A stretch of 45,675 nt of DNA, from positions 1-45,675 of the forward strand of contig NZ_BOOH01000061.1 of NCBI RefSeq assembly GCF_016863135.1, in the 5' to 3' direction. Of this stretch, positions 32,740 to 40,584 are shown one piece after another. Position numbers and translations under genes: made by a program. The notes under the pieces are model-generated. The model saw nothing but the letters and a program-made list of their open reading frames with translations, was not told the DNA's origin and did no database searches. The DNA is from Planobispora longispora (GTDB lineage: Bacteria > Actinomycetota > Actinomycetes > Streptosporangiales > Streptosporangiaceae). Position 1 is the first letter of the stretch. The number at the start of each line of letters is the position of its first letter.

Positions 32740-34260
32740 GAGCCCGCGCAGGCGGTCGCGCCGCTCATCGGGCGGGCCGACCGGCTCCACCGAGCCGGCG
32801 GGCCACAGGAAGTCGAGCAGCTGGTCCACCGCGGTGTCGGAGAGCCGGTCCAGCGTCAGCACGGCGGAGTCCGGCCTGCCGCCGCTCCAGCAGGGCCTGC
32901 GGTCCAGCAGGTCCGGGCGGGCCGCCGCGACCACCAGCACGGGGACCGGATCCGGGCCCGCGGTCAGCCCGTCCACGAACTCCAGCAGGGCGTCCGGCGC
33001 CCGGTGCAGATCATCGATGACCATGACCAGCGGCAGGTCCAGACGGTGCTCGGCGACGAACTCCTTCCACACTGCCGCCATGTGGGCGGCGTCCTGGACC
33101 CCGTCCGCCGCGAGAACGCCTCCGAGGCGGGAGAGAGTCCCGGCCGGCAGCCGGGCGGCACCGCCCAGGCTCTGGATCGTGACGCCGGTGACCGGGCACC
33201 GGCTCACGAGATACCGGGCGGTCCGGGCCTGGCTGACGAGCCGGCGCTCGACCTCGATCAGAAACCGGGTCTTGCCGAGCCCCGGACCGCCCAGCACCGT
33301 CACCAGGTGCGGCCTGCGCCGGTGCCCGGTCCGTTCCAGCATCCCCTGGACGACGGCGAGTTCGTACTCCCGGTCCACGATGGGCAGGGCATGGCCGGTC
33401 AGGCACTCCTCCACGGAGCCCGTGCCGGTCCGGGCGGCTCCCGCCGCCGTTCCGGCCGGTGCCCCGATCGCCGTCGAGGGCCCGCCGGCCGCGGCGAGGC
33501 GGAGGGAGGGATCGTGGTTGAGGATCGCCCGCTGCAGCGATCGCAGGTCGTGACCGGGGTCGACGCCCAGGTCCTCGGCCAGCGCGGTGCGCGTGCGCCC
33601 GTACGCCTCCAGGGCGTCCGCCTGGCGTCCGCACCGGTAGAGGGCGAGCATGAGGTGGCCGCAGGATCTCTCGCGCAGCGGGTCGTTCTCCACCATGATC
33701 TCAAGCTCGCGCACCGCCTCGCGATGCCGGCCACAGGCGAGCGCCGCCTCGAAGTAGTCGTCCATCGCGTCGAGCCGGGCGATCTCCACCGCCGCCAGCT
33801 CCGGCCAGGCGACGCCGGTCTCGACGAGGTCGGCGAGCACGGGGCCGCGCCACAGGTCCAGTGCTTCCCGGAGAGCCGCGGCGGCCTGCGTGCACTCGCC
33901 CCGGGCGAGGTGGGAACGGCCCCGGGCGGTCAGCCGCTCGAACACGTGGAGATCGACCTGCTCGGGATCGACCGTGAGCATGTATCCGGGAGGCCGGGTG
34001 ACCAGCGCCGCTCCGTCCGCCGTCCGGTCGCCGCCGGCCAGCTCCCCGCGCAGGCCCGAGACGGCGTTCTGCAGGACCTTGCGCGCCGAGGCCGGGGCCT
34101 CGCCCGCGGGCCAGAGCGCGTCCAGCAGCCTGCTCGTCGCCACGACCCGGTTGGCGTGCAGCAGGAGCATGGCGAGCACCGAACGCCGCCTGGCGCCGCC
34201 GAGGACGGCCACCCGCTGTCCGTCCCGGACCTCCAGCGGGCCCAGCATGCGAAAACGCAT
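32587..34260 (-). CDS. SARP/AfsR-type regulator with NTPase domain, probably truncated
   Basis: The 557-residue protein opens MRFRMLGPLEVRDGQRVAV and has an OmpR-like DNA-binding domain (about 1-95), a BTAD bacterial activation domain (about 100-245) and an AAA/STAND-type NTPase with Walker A GGPGLGKTRF and Walker B LVMVIDDLHRA. SARPs activate secondary metabolite clusters. AfsR-like proteins normally continue for hundreds of residues with helical and TPR repeats; here the protein ends soon after LDRLSDTAVDQLLDFLWPAG, and the last 75 or so residues have a shadow-like composition and partly overlap the convergent reductase gene (32587-32739). The gene may have been cut by a rearrangement. An open frame continues upstream of 34260 but reads antisense to the next gene. 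Confidence 0.8.
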   Translation of the reverse strand: MRFRMLGPLEVRDGQRVAVLGGARRRSVLAMLLLHANRVVATSRLLDALWPAGEAPASARKVLQNAVSGLRGELAGGDRTADGAALVTRPPGYMLTVDPEQVDLHVFERLTARGRSHLARGECTQAAAALREALDLWRGPVLADLVETGVAWPELAAVEIARLDAMDDYFEAALACGRHREAVRELEIMVENDPLRERSCGHLMLALYRCGRQADALEAYGRTRTALAEDLGVDPGHDLRSLQRAILNHDPSLRLAAAGGPSTAIGAPAGTAAGAARTGTGSVEECLTGHALPIVDREYELAVVQGMLERTGHRRRPHLVTVLGGPGLGKTRFLIEVERRLVSQARTARYLVSRCPVTGVTIQSLGGAARLPAGTLSRLGGVLAADGVQDAAHMAAVWKEFVAEHRLDLPLVMVIDDLHRAPDALLEFVDGLTAGPDPVPVLVVAAARPDLLDRRPCWSGGRPDSAVLTLDRLSDTAVDQLLDFLWPAGSVEPVGPPDERRDRLRGLLPLAHLLDQPRVAVGGVAAGDRPLDQDLGAAGQIDVDAPDPALVDQVAER

Positions 34261-34358
34261 CACACCTGTCCGCGATCGGGGGCCGCCATGCCCTGATCGT
34301 ACCCGTCGGCCCGGACGGCCCCCGATCCGCCGGACAGGCGCGAGGCCCGGGTCCGGGT

Positions 34359-35327
34359 CTACGGCGGCGGGACCGACCAGCCCTTCTCCGCCCAGAGCGG
34401 CGCGTGCTCGGCGTTGACGAACAGCCGGTCCTCCGGGTTCGGGACGCGGTGGTAGCTCTGCGGGTGGAGCAGCTCGCGGGAGCTGTCGGACAGGTCCAGG
34501 ACGTACCGGTCGGGGGCCCGGCGACCGGCCAGGAAGCGCAGCTCGAAGGCGTGCAGCCGCAGCGGGTCCGCCGGGTTCCAGAGCCCGCGGCCGGCCTCGC
34601 GCGCCTGCCGCACCGACTCGCGGGCCTGGCCCAGCGCGCCCCGCTCGGCCAGCTGCCGGGCCGACCCCGGCTCCGGCACGGCCTGCGCCACCCGGTTCTC
34701 CTGCCGGACGAAGGGATCCACGTTGGGCCAGATGAAGTACGGCATGACGTGCCCGTGCGCGAGCAGGCGCTCGTTGTACGGCGCGGGCCGGGGCTTCTCC
34801 CTCTGGTCCCGGTTGACGTAGCACAGCAGCCTGCCGTACCGGTCGAGGATCTCGTGCGCGAAGGCCAGGCGCAGCTTGAAGGTCTCCGGGGTCAGGCCCT
34901 GCTCGGCGATGTCCGAGGTGATCATGTCCATGAGCGCCCGGGTGGGCGGGCCGCCGTGCGCGGCGTGGTTGGCGGCCGTGGTCGCGTCCAGCTTTCCCAG
35001 CAGGTAGGAGTGGAGCGCCGAGCGCAGCGGCAGCGGTTCGAGACCCGGGGCGAACGGGTCGGCGAGGAACTGCGTCCACGCCGGATGCGAGATCTTGACG
35101 AAGCTCTTGGGCCAGTCGGGGAAGTCGGAGCTGCGGGGCAGCTCGAAGCTGACCTCGGGGGCGTCCACGCCGAGCAGGCGCACGCCGAAGTTGCCGTCGG
35201 CGGCGATGTTGATCGTGTCGCCGTCGTGGACGATCCTGCTGATGGGCTGGGGACTCCCCGCGGACCGCGCCAGGAGCGCGTGTCCGACGGTGATGCCGGG
35301 AACGGGCTGTTCGATCGCCTTGGCCAT
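34359..35327 (-). CDS. Staphylococcal-nuclease-fold (thermonuclease-like) protein
   Basis: The 322-residue protein has an SNase-like start, ISRIVHDGDTINIAADGNFGVRLLGVDAPEV, and later YGRLLCYVN, the strands and acidic residues around the nuclease calcium site. It is about twice the length of a simple thermonuclease, with a large helical insertion (about 75-165) and a C-terminal extension (after about 215). It has no signal peptide, so it appears cytoplasmic. Whether the catalytic Arg/Glu set is complete is unclear from motifs alone. Function unknown. Confidence 0.65.
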   Translation of the reverse strand: MAKAIEQPVPGITVGHALLARSAGSPQPISRIVHDGDTINIAADGNFGVRLLGVDAPEVSFELPRSSDFPDWPKSFVKISHPAWTQFLADPFAPGLEPLPLRSALHSYLLGKLDATTAANHAAHGGPPTRALMDMITSDIAEQGLTPETFKLRLAFAHEILDRYGRLLCYVNRDQREKPRPAPYNERLLAHGHVMPYFIWPNVDPFVRQENRVAQAVPEPGSARQLAERGALGQARESVRQAREAGRGLWNPADPLRLHAFELRFLAGRRAPDRYVLDLSDSSRELLHPQSYHRVPNPEDRLFVNAEHAPLWAEKGWSVPPP

Positions 35328-35460
35328 GTCTCACATCATGAACGCCGATATGCGGCCCGTCAGGGGGATCGTCGGAATAGTGATCGCCGGAGCGAACCGA
35401 CCGCCGCGGCACGGCGTCTGATCATCTGTCGGTGAGATCCGGAAGATGAGGGAGGAACCC

Positions 35461-36072
35461 ATGAAGGTGGTAAAGGCCGCTGTCGCGCTGGGGACCGCGG
35501 CGCTGCTCGTCCTCGGCGGCGCAACGGCGGTGGGGGCCGAGGCCGGGCTGCCCAAGGGGTTCCTGCTGTACGAGGCCAAGGCCAAGGGGCCCGCGAAATC
35601 CTGGGAGGAGTGGAAGATCAGCGACAGCCTCCGCACGCGGCTGGCGCTGAACCCGTGCGAGACCGAGCGCGCCTGGGACGGCGGCCGTTCGAAGACGCGG
35701 TACATCCAGTACGTCGCCGAGACCGACCTGTTCCAGGAGCAGGTGGTGGTGTACCGCAGCGAGCGCGCGGCCCGCGCGGCGATGGCCGGGCTGCGCGCCC
35801 GGCTCAAGCGGTGCGCGAAGGTCGGCAAGGGCCACAACGCCTACACCTACCGCTGGAAGAGCGTGGGCATCGGCGACGAGGCGCTGCGGGCCGGCGGGTC
35901 GTACTTCGAGTCCAGGTTCCGCTACGTCGCGGTCCGGCGCGGCAAGGCCGTCGTCGTCTACGGCGAGGACGGCAACTTCACCTCGAAGCTGGCGAACGGG
36001 CACTTCCGCGGGCTGGAGCGCGACGCCGGGAAGATGGCGGCGAAGGTCTGCGGCCTGCCCGGAGTCTGCTGA
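35461..36072 (+). CDS. Secreted protein of unknown function
   Basis: The product (203 residues) begins MKVVKAAVALGTAALLVLGG, a signal peptide with probable cleavage after VGAEA or nearby. The mature part has Cys in LNPCETERAW, LKRCAKV and a C-terminal VCGLPGVC, suggesting disulphides, and resembles extracellular sensor-like domains of actinobacteria without a clear family. ATG at 35461 has GGAGG at 5 bases, an optimal site. It is divergent from the nuclease-fold gene and converges on bioB. Confidence 0.75.
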   Translation: MKVVKAAVALGTAALLVLGGATAVGAEAGLPKGFLLYEAKAKGPAKSWEEWKISDSLRTRLALNPCETERAWDGGRSKTRYIQYVAETDLFQEQVVVYRSERAARAAMAGLRARLKRCAKVGKGHNAYTYRWKSVGIGDEALRAGGSYFESRFRYVAVRRGKAVVVYGEDGNFTSKLANGHFRGLERDAGKMAAKVCGLPGVC

Positions 36073-36073
36073 T

Positions 36074-36118
36074 CCGGACGGCCGCCGTCCACAGGCCCGG
36101 ACGGTCGCCGTCCACCGG
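36074..36118. repeat. 23-bp-period tandem duplication
   Basis: CCGGACGGCCGCCGTCCA (36074-) and CCGGACGGTCGCCGTCCA (36097-) repeat with a 23-bp period right after the secreted-protein stop codon. Each unit is self-complementary (GGACGG/CCGTCC), so the pair can also act as tandem small hairpins. Confidence 0.6.
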
Positions 36119-36147
36119 CATGGGCGGCCGCGGGGACGGCCCGCCGC

Positions 36148-36177
36148 GGCGGGGGCCCGGGAGATCGAGCCCCCGTC
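36148..36177. terminator. Terminator hairpin between convergent genes
   Basis: GGCGGGGGC and GCCCCCGTC pair (one G-T) around a 12-base loop, ending 8 bases from the bioB stop codon. It lies between the two 3' ends and can serve both strands. Confidence 0.6.
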
Positions 36178-36184
36178 GCCGACG

Positions 36185-37180
36185 TCAGAGCGTCTGGGAG
36201 AGGGCCTTGATCGGCATCTTCAGGTCGGCCAGCAGTTCCAGGTCCTTGTCCGCGGCGCGCCCGAGGGTGGTCAGGTAGTTGCCCACGATGATCGCGTTGA
36301 TCCCGCCGAGCATGCCGTCGCGGGTGCCCAAATCGCCCAGGGTCAGCTCGCGGCCTCCGGCGTAGCGCAGGATCGTGCGGGGCAGCGCCAGCCGGAAGGT
36401 GGCGATCGTCTTGAGCGCCTCGGCCCCCTCCAGCAGCGGGAAGGTCTCGAACGGGGTGCCGGGGCGCGGGTTGAGGAAGTTGAGCGGGACCTCGTCGGGC
36501 GCGAGCTCGCCCAGCTGCCCGGCGAACTCCGCCCGCTGCTCCAGCGTCTCGCCCATGCCGACGATGCCGCCGCAGCACAGCTCCATCCCGGCCTCGCGGA
36601 CCATGAGGCAGGTGTCCCAGCGCTCCTCCCACGTGTGGGTGGTGACGACCTGGCCGAAGTGGGACTTCGCGGTCTCCAGGTTGTGGTTGTAGCGGTGCAC
36701 GCCCATCTCGGCCAGCTCGTCCACCTGGTCCTGGGTCAGCATGCCCAGCGAGCAGGCGACGTTGATGTCCACCGCCTCGCGGATCGCCTTCACGCCCTCG
36801 CGGACCTGGTCCATGAGCCGCCGGTCGGGCCCGCGCACGGCGGCCACGATGCAGAACTCCGTCGCGCCGGTCGCGGCGGTCTCCTCGGCGGCCTTGACCA
36901 GCGAGGGGATGTCCAGCCAGACCGCGCGCACCGGTGAGGAGAACTGACCGGACTGCGAGCAGAAGTGGCAGTCTTCGGGGCAGCCGCCGGTCTTGAGGGA
37001 GACGATGCCCTCGACCTCCACCTCGGGGCCGCACCACTTCATGCGCACCTCGTGGGCGAGGGCGAGCAGGTCCGGCAGGCGGTCGTCGGGCAGCCGGAGG
37101 CACTCCAGCGCCTGGGCGGCGTCGAGGCCCCGGCCCTCCGCCAGAACCTGAACCCGGGCGATCTCCAGGATGTCGCTCAA
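36185..37180 (-). CDS. bioB: Biotin synthase
   Basis: BioB converts dethiobiotin to biotin by radical S-adenosylmethionine chemistry. The 331-residue protein has the radical SAM cluster motif in [16 protein letters not shown], the [17 protein letters not shown] region, and the late [14 protein letters not shown] segment including the Arg ligand of the second cluster. The start is TTG at 37180 with GGAG 8 bases upstream. It is the last gene of the run bioF, regulator, small protein, bioD, bioB. The 159-bp spacer from bioD contains tandem repeats. In this lineage the enzyme probably needs BsaP, a candidate for which lies 12 kb away. Confidence 0.95.
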   Translation of the reverse strand: MSDILEIARVQVLAEGRGLDAAQALECLRLPDDRLPDLLALAHEVRMKWCGPEVEVEGIVSLKTGGCPEDCHFCSQSGQFSSPVRAVWLDIPSLVKAAEETAATGATEFCIVAAVRGPDRRLMDQVREGVKAIREAVDINVACSLGMLTQDQVDELAEMGVHRYNHNLETAKSHFGQVVTTHTWEERWDTCLMVREAGMELCCGGIVGMGETLEQRAEFAGQLGELAPDEVPLNFLNPRPGTPFETFPLLEGAEALKTIATFRLALPRTILRYAGGRELTLGDLGTRDGMLGGINAIIVGNYLTTLGRAADKDLELLADLKMPIKALSQTL

Positions 37181-37239
37181 CTGATGGCTCCGCTCTTCGG
37201 GGTCGCTACGGAGCCCAAGCCTAGACGCGGCCCGGGGAA

Positions 37240-37365
37240 CGGCGGGGCGAGGAGTTCGGGGCCGGTGGGCGGTGCGCTGAATGGTGAGGCGGGGAGCTCG
37301 GAGCCGGAACGCGGTGCGTGGAGTGGTGAGGCGGGGAGCTCAGAGGCGGAACGCGGTGCGGAAGG
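37240..37365. repeat. 42-bp tandem repeat in the bioD-bioB spacer
   Basis: Copies at 37240-37281, 37282-37323 and 37324-37365 share GGCGGGGAGCTC-like and GCGGTGCG cores. The second and third are very similar and the first is diverged. The last copy runs over the final codons of bioD. The period is exactly 14 codons, and one minus-strand frame reads 14-residue peptide repeats, but that frame is not a recognisable gene. Confidence 0.8.
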
Positions 37366-38053
37366 CCGCGGGGTCGAACCCGCCGCCGAGCACCGGGCCC
37401 AGCCCGGCACGGGCCACACCGGCGAAGGTCTCCCGGTCCAGCGCGCCCGCACCCTCCGGCAGGGCCCCCGCCAGCGGCCGGGCCGCCAGCATCTCCAGGT
37501 CCGTCACGTTGCACCGCTCGGCCAGGCCGGGCTCGGCCGGCCACGACCCGATCACCACTCCGGCCGGGCTCAGCCCCCGGCCGGCCATCGCCTCCAGCGT
37601 CAGGGCGGTGTGATTGAGCGTGCCCAGCGCCGCCCTGGCCACCACGAGCACCGGCGCCCGGAGCATCCGGGCCAGATCCGCGATCGTGCCGCCCTCCTCG
37701 TCGAACCGGACGAGCAACCCTCCCGCGCCCTCCACGACCACGAGCCGGTGGGACTCGGCCAGCTCCTCGATCCGCGCGGCGGCCGCGGCCAGCGACACCG
37801 CCGCGCGCCCCGACACCCGGGCCGCCGCGGCCGGCGCCAGCGGGTCGGGGAACCTGGCGAACTCGAAGGTGGTCGTCACCCCCGAGAGCCTGATGACGTC
37901 GTCCAGATCGCCGGGCTCGTTCTCCCCGACCCCGGTCTGCGCCGGCTTGACCACCGCGACCGACGAACCCCGCTCCCGCGCCAGAGCCGCCACCGCGGCC
38001 GTGACGACCGTCTTCCCCACCCCGGTGTCGGTCCCGGTGACCACGAGAATGCT
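37340..38053 (-). CDS. bioD: Dethiobiotin synthetase
   Basis: BioD closes the ureido ring of dethiobiotin from diaminopelargonate, CO2 and ATP. The product (237 residues) has the P-loop GTDTGVGKT, the substrate Lys in VVKPAQTG and VVVEGAGGLLVRF. GTG at 38053 (VSILVVTGTDTG) fits the usual family start; a GTG four codons earlier is possible. It lies upstream of bioB on the same strand. The substrate-making enzyme BioA is not encoded in the window. Confidence 0.94.
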   Translation of the reverse strand, partial: SILVVTGTDTGVGKTVVTAAVAALARERGSSVAVVKPAQTGVGENEPGDLDDVIRLSGVTTTFEFARFPDPLAPAAAARVSGRAAVSLAAAAARIEELAESHRLVVVEGAGGLLVRFDEEGGTIADLARMLRAPVLVVARAALGTLNHTALTLEAMAGRGLSPAGVVIGSWPAEPGLAERCNVTDLEMLAARPLAGALPEGAGALDRETFAGVARAGLGPVLGGGFDPAAFRTAFRL

Positions 38054-38150
38054 CACCCGCCCCACCCTACGGCGCGCCGCCGCCCCGCCGCCGCCCGCGG
38101 GTCGTCCCCTGAGCGATCGTCGCGCGCCCGGCCGCCGAGTGATCGTCGTG

Positions 38151-38486
38151 CTAGCCGGAGAACCTCTTCGCGAGGTCCCGGGCCCACTGCGCGACTTCGA
38201 CCGCCTGATCGCCGGCGACGGGCGCGCCGGGCATCCGGCTCAGGCCCTCCACCTGCTCGGCGAAGCCCAGGTACTCCCGGCGGGCGTGTTCCCGGCAGGC
38301 GAGACAGGTGACGCTTTCCGGACGGGGGGAGGTCATCGCGTAGGGCGTCTGGACTCCGCAGCCGGTGGTGACGACGGTCGGCGCGTCGGGCACGCGCCCC
38401 AGCGACGAGGCGATCACGTTGCGGAAGGCGGCGCCGGCCCGCATCACCTGCCGCTCGACGTGGATGTGCGGATCGGTCTCGCTCAT
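38151..38486 (-). CDS. Small CxxC protein of unknown function
   Basis: The 111-residue product starts MSETDPHIHVERQVMRAG and contains TTGCGVQTPYA followed by SVTCLACREHARREY, a possible metal-binding site of three Cys and a nearby His. I do not recognise the family; similar short proteins are annotated as hypothetical in actinomycetes. GGAGG lies 11 bases before the ATG. It lies 74 bp after the DasR-type regulator and 97 bp before bioD. Confidence 0.7.
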   Translation of the reverse strand: MSETDPHIHVERQVMRAGAAFRNVIASSLGRVPDAPTVVTTGCGVQTPYAMTSPRPESVTCLACREHARREYLGFAEQVEGLSRMPGAPVAGDQAVEVAQWARDLAKRFSG

Positions 38487-38560
38487 CTGCGATCGCGCCT
38501 CCGTCCGGGTCGCCTGGAACCAGATTAATGCGCTGACCGCCCGGGTCCACCGGGCCGGGG

Positions 38561-39280
38561 TCAGGGGCGGCGGAGGCGGGTGACGAACTTGTAGCGGTCG
38601 CCGCGGTAGAGGGACTGGGCCCACTCGACGGGGTTGCCGTCGGCGTCGAAGGCGTGGCGGGTCAGCAGCAGCATCGGCAGGCCCACGTCCACGCTCAGGA
38701 CCTGCGCGTCGTACGGCGTCGCGAGCACGGTCTCGATGATCTCCTCGGCGTCCATCAGCCGCACGTTGTAGGCGTTGTGCAGCGTCTCGTACAGAGAGGA
38801 GTGGACCTCCAGCTCGCGGCGGAGCCGGGGGAAGCGGCGGGCCGACAGATGGGTGGTGTCGATGGACATCGGCTCGCCGTTGGCCAGGCGGAGGCGGTGG
38901 ATGCGGAGCACCCGGCCGCCCGGGTTGATGGCCAGGCGGCGGGCCAGGGGCTCGTCGGCGGTGACGTAGCTGATGTCGAGGATCTTGGTGTCCGGCTCCA
39001 GGCCGACGGTGCGCAGGTCGCCGGTGTAGGAGGTCAGCTGGAGGACCTGGGCGACCTTGGGCTGCGCGACGAACGTGCCCTTGCCCTGGATGCGGACCAG
39101 GCGGCCTTCGACGACGAGCTCGGAGAGCGCCTGGCGCACGGTGGTGCGGGACGTCTCGAAGCGGACGGCGAGGGTGCGCTCGGGGGGCAGGGCGCTGCCG
39201 GCGGGGAGGCTCTTGGTGAGCGCCAGGAGGCTCCGCTTCACGTCGTAGTATTTCGGGATGCGGGGGGTCTCGTCCGTCAT
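38561..39280 (-). CDS. dasR: DasR-type GntR/HutC-family regulator
   Basis: The 239-residue protein has a GntR winged helix (about 8-72; [37 protein letters not shown]) and a UTRA effector domain (about 90-235, ending [19 protein letters not shown]). It is clearly similar to Streptomyces DasR, the master repressor of chitin and N-acetylglucosamine use whose ligand is glucosamine-6-phosphate. The position next to the PdtaS/whiB block matches dasR in S. coelicolor. ATG 39280 has GAGGAG 5 bases upstream. Its place between bioF and bioD is unusual. Confidence 0.87.
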   Translation of the reverse strand: MTDETPRIPKYYDVKRSLLALTKSLPAGSALPPERTLAVRFETSRTTVRQALSELVVEGRLVRIQGKGTFVAQPKVAQVLQLTSYTGDLRTVGLEPDTKILDISYVTADEPLARRLAINPGGRVLRIHRLRLANGEPMSIDTTHLSARRFPRLRRELEVHSSLYETLHNAYNVRLMDAEEIIETVLATPYDAQVLSVDVGLPMLLLTRHAFDADGNPVEWAQSLYRGDRYKFVTRLRRP

Positions 39281-39361
39281 GGAAGCTCCTCGCCCGTCGG
39301 TTCGGAGCCTCCCGGACACGGAGCACCGTGCCTGCTCACATCGCCGCGCTGGCTCACACGC

Positions 39362-40525
39362 TCACCTTTTCATCTTGGCCACGGCGGTGAGCGCACCCCG
39401 GATCACCGCGAGATCATCGGAACTCAGATTGGCCCGCGCGGTCAACCGCAGGCAAGAGCGGCCGACCGGCACCGAGGGCGGCCGGAAGCATCCGGCGCGC
39501 ACTCCGTGTTCCGCGCAGATCGCGGCGGCCCGCAGCGCGGCCTCGGGCGGGCCGAGCACGACGGGGACGACCGCACCCGCCGGTTCGCCGGTTTCCAGGC
39601 CGAGATCGCGGGCCATCGAGGCCAGCTCCCTTGCTCTGGACCGGACAGATCCGGGCAGTTCGGGCTGAGTTCGAAGGATATCCACAGCCGCGAGTGCCGC
39701 GGCCACGCTGCCGGGCGCCAGGCCGGTGTCGAAGATGAACGAGCGGCCGGTGTCCACAAGGGTTTCGGTCACTTCAGGGGCGCCCAGAACGGCCCCGCCC
39801 TGGGCTCCGAGCGACTTCGACAATGTGACGGTTCTCACAATCGCCGGCTCGCCCGCCAGGCCCGCCGCGTGCACCGCGCCGCGACCGTCCTCGCCGATCA
39901 CGCCGATCGCGTGGGCCTCGTCGACGATCAGCAGCGCGCCCTGCCGTACGGCCGCCGCGTGCAACTCCTCGATCGGCGCCAGGTCACCGTCGACCGAGAA
40001 GACCGCGTCGGTGACCACGATCGCGTGCTCCTCGCTCCGGTCGGCGAGCGCCTTCTCCACGGCCGTCACGTCCTTGTGCGGGGTGACCACCACCCGGGAG
40101 CGCGACAGCCGGCAGGCGTCCACGATCGAGGCGTGGTTGCCGGCCTCGGAGACCACCAGGGCGCCGGAACCCAGGGCCGCGACGGCCGCGAGGTTGGCCA
40201 GGTAGCCGGAGGAGAACACCAGCGCGCTCCGCGCACCCGTGAAGGCGCACAGGGCGTCCTCCAACCGGGCGTGGAGCTCGGTGGACCCGGTGACCAGGCG
40301 GGATCCGGTGGAGCCGGTGCCCCAGATCCGGGTGGCCTCGGCCGCCGCCTCGGCCAGGCGCGCGTCCCTGGCCAGCCCCAGGTAGTCGTTGGAGGCGAGG
40401 TCGACCAGGCCGTCGTCGTCGGGCGTGCGGGGGCGCAGGGTCCGCCTCAGCCCTGCCGCCTCGCGCTTGAGGGCCGCCGCGCGCAGCCGGGCCAGCGGAT
40501 CCGGGGTCTGCTCCATACCGGGCAT
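39362..40525 (-). CDS. bioF: 8-amino-7-oxononanoate synthase
   Basis: BioF condenses pimeloyl thioester with alanine in the first step of biotin ring assembly. The product (387 residues) is a PLP-dependent alpha-oxoamine synthase with ASNDYLGLARD, GTGSTGSRLVTG, the Asp in IVDEAHAIGV and the PLP Lys in TLSKSLGAQGG. ATG codons at 40525 and 40516 are both possible and neither has a good ribosome-binding site. It is divergent from the sensor kinase, with a 59-bp gap. Confidence 0.93.
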   Translation of the reverse strand: MPGMEQTPDPLARLRAAALKREAAGLRRTLRPRTPDDDGLVDLASNDYLGLARDARLAEAAAEATRIWGTGSTGSRLVTGSTELHARLEDALCAFTGARSALVFSSGYLANLAAVAALGSGALVVSEAGNHASIVDACRLSRSRVVVTPHKDVTAVEKALADRSEEHAIVVTDAVFSVDGDLAPIEELHAAAVRQGALLIVDEAHAIGVIGEDGRGAVHAAGLAGEPAIVRTVTLSKSLGAQGGAVLGAPEVTETLVDTGRSFIFDTGLAPGSVAAALAAVDILRTQPELPGSVRSRARELASMARDLGLETGEPAGAVVPVVLGPPEAALRAAAICAEHGVRAGCFRPPSVPVGRSCLRLTARANLSSDDLAVIRGALTAVAKMKR

Positions 40526-40584
40526 TTTTGCAGTCAGCCTCCCCCGATTCGCGTTCGGGCCAGCAAAGAACGCATGATGCACGG

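Noticed and set aside
34261-35412. N-terminal extension of the SARP-type regulator
   Set aside because: This part reads a different frame of the nuclease-fold gene on the same strand; the SARP family N-terminus begins exactly at MRFRMLGPLEV.
37177-37452. Minus-strand frame with 14-residue peptide repeats between bioD and bioB
   Set aside because: It overlaps bioD in another frame, has no start context and simply translates the 42-bp DNA repeat.
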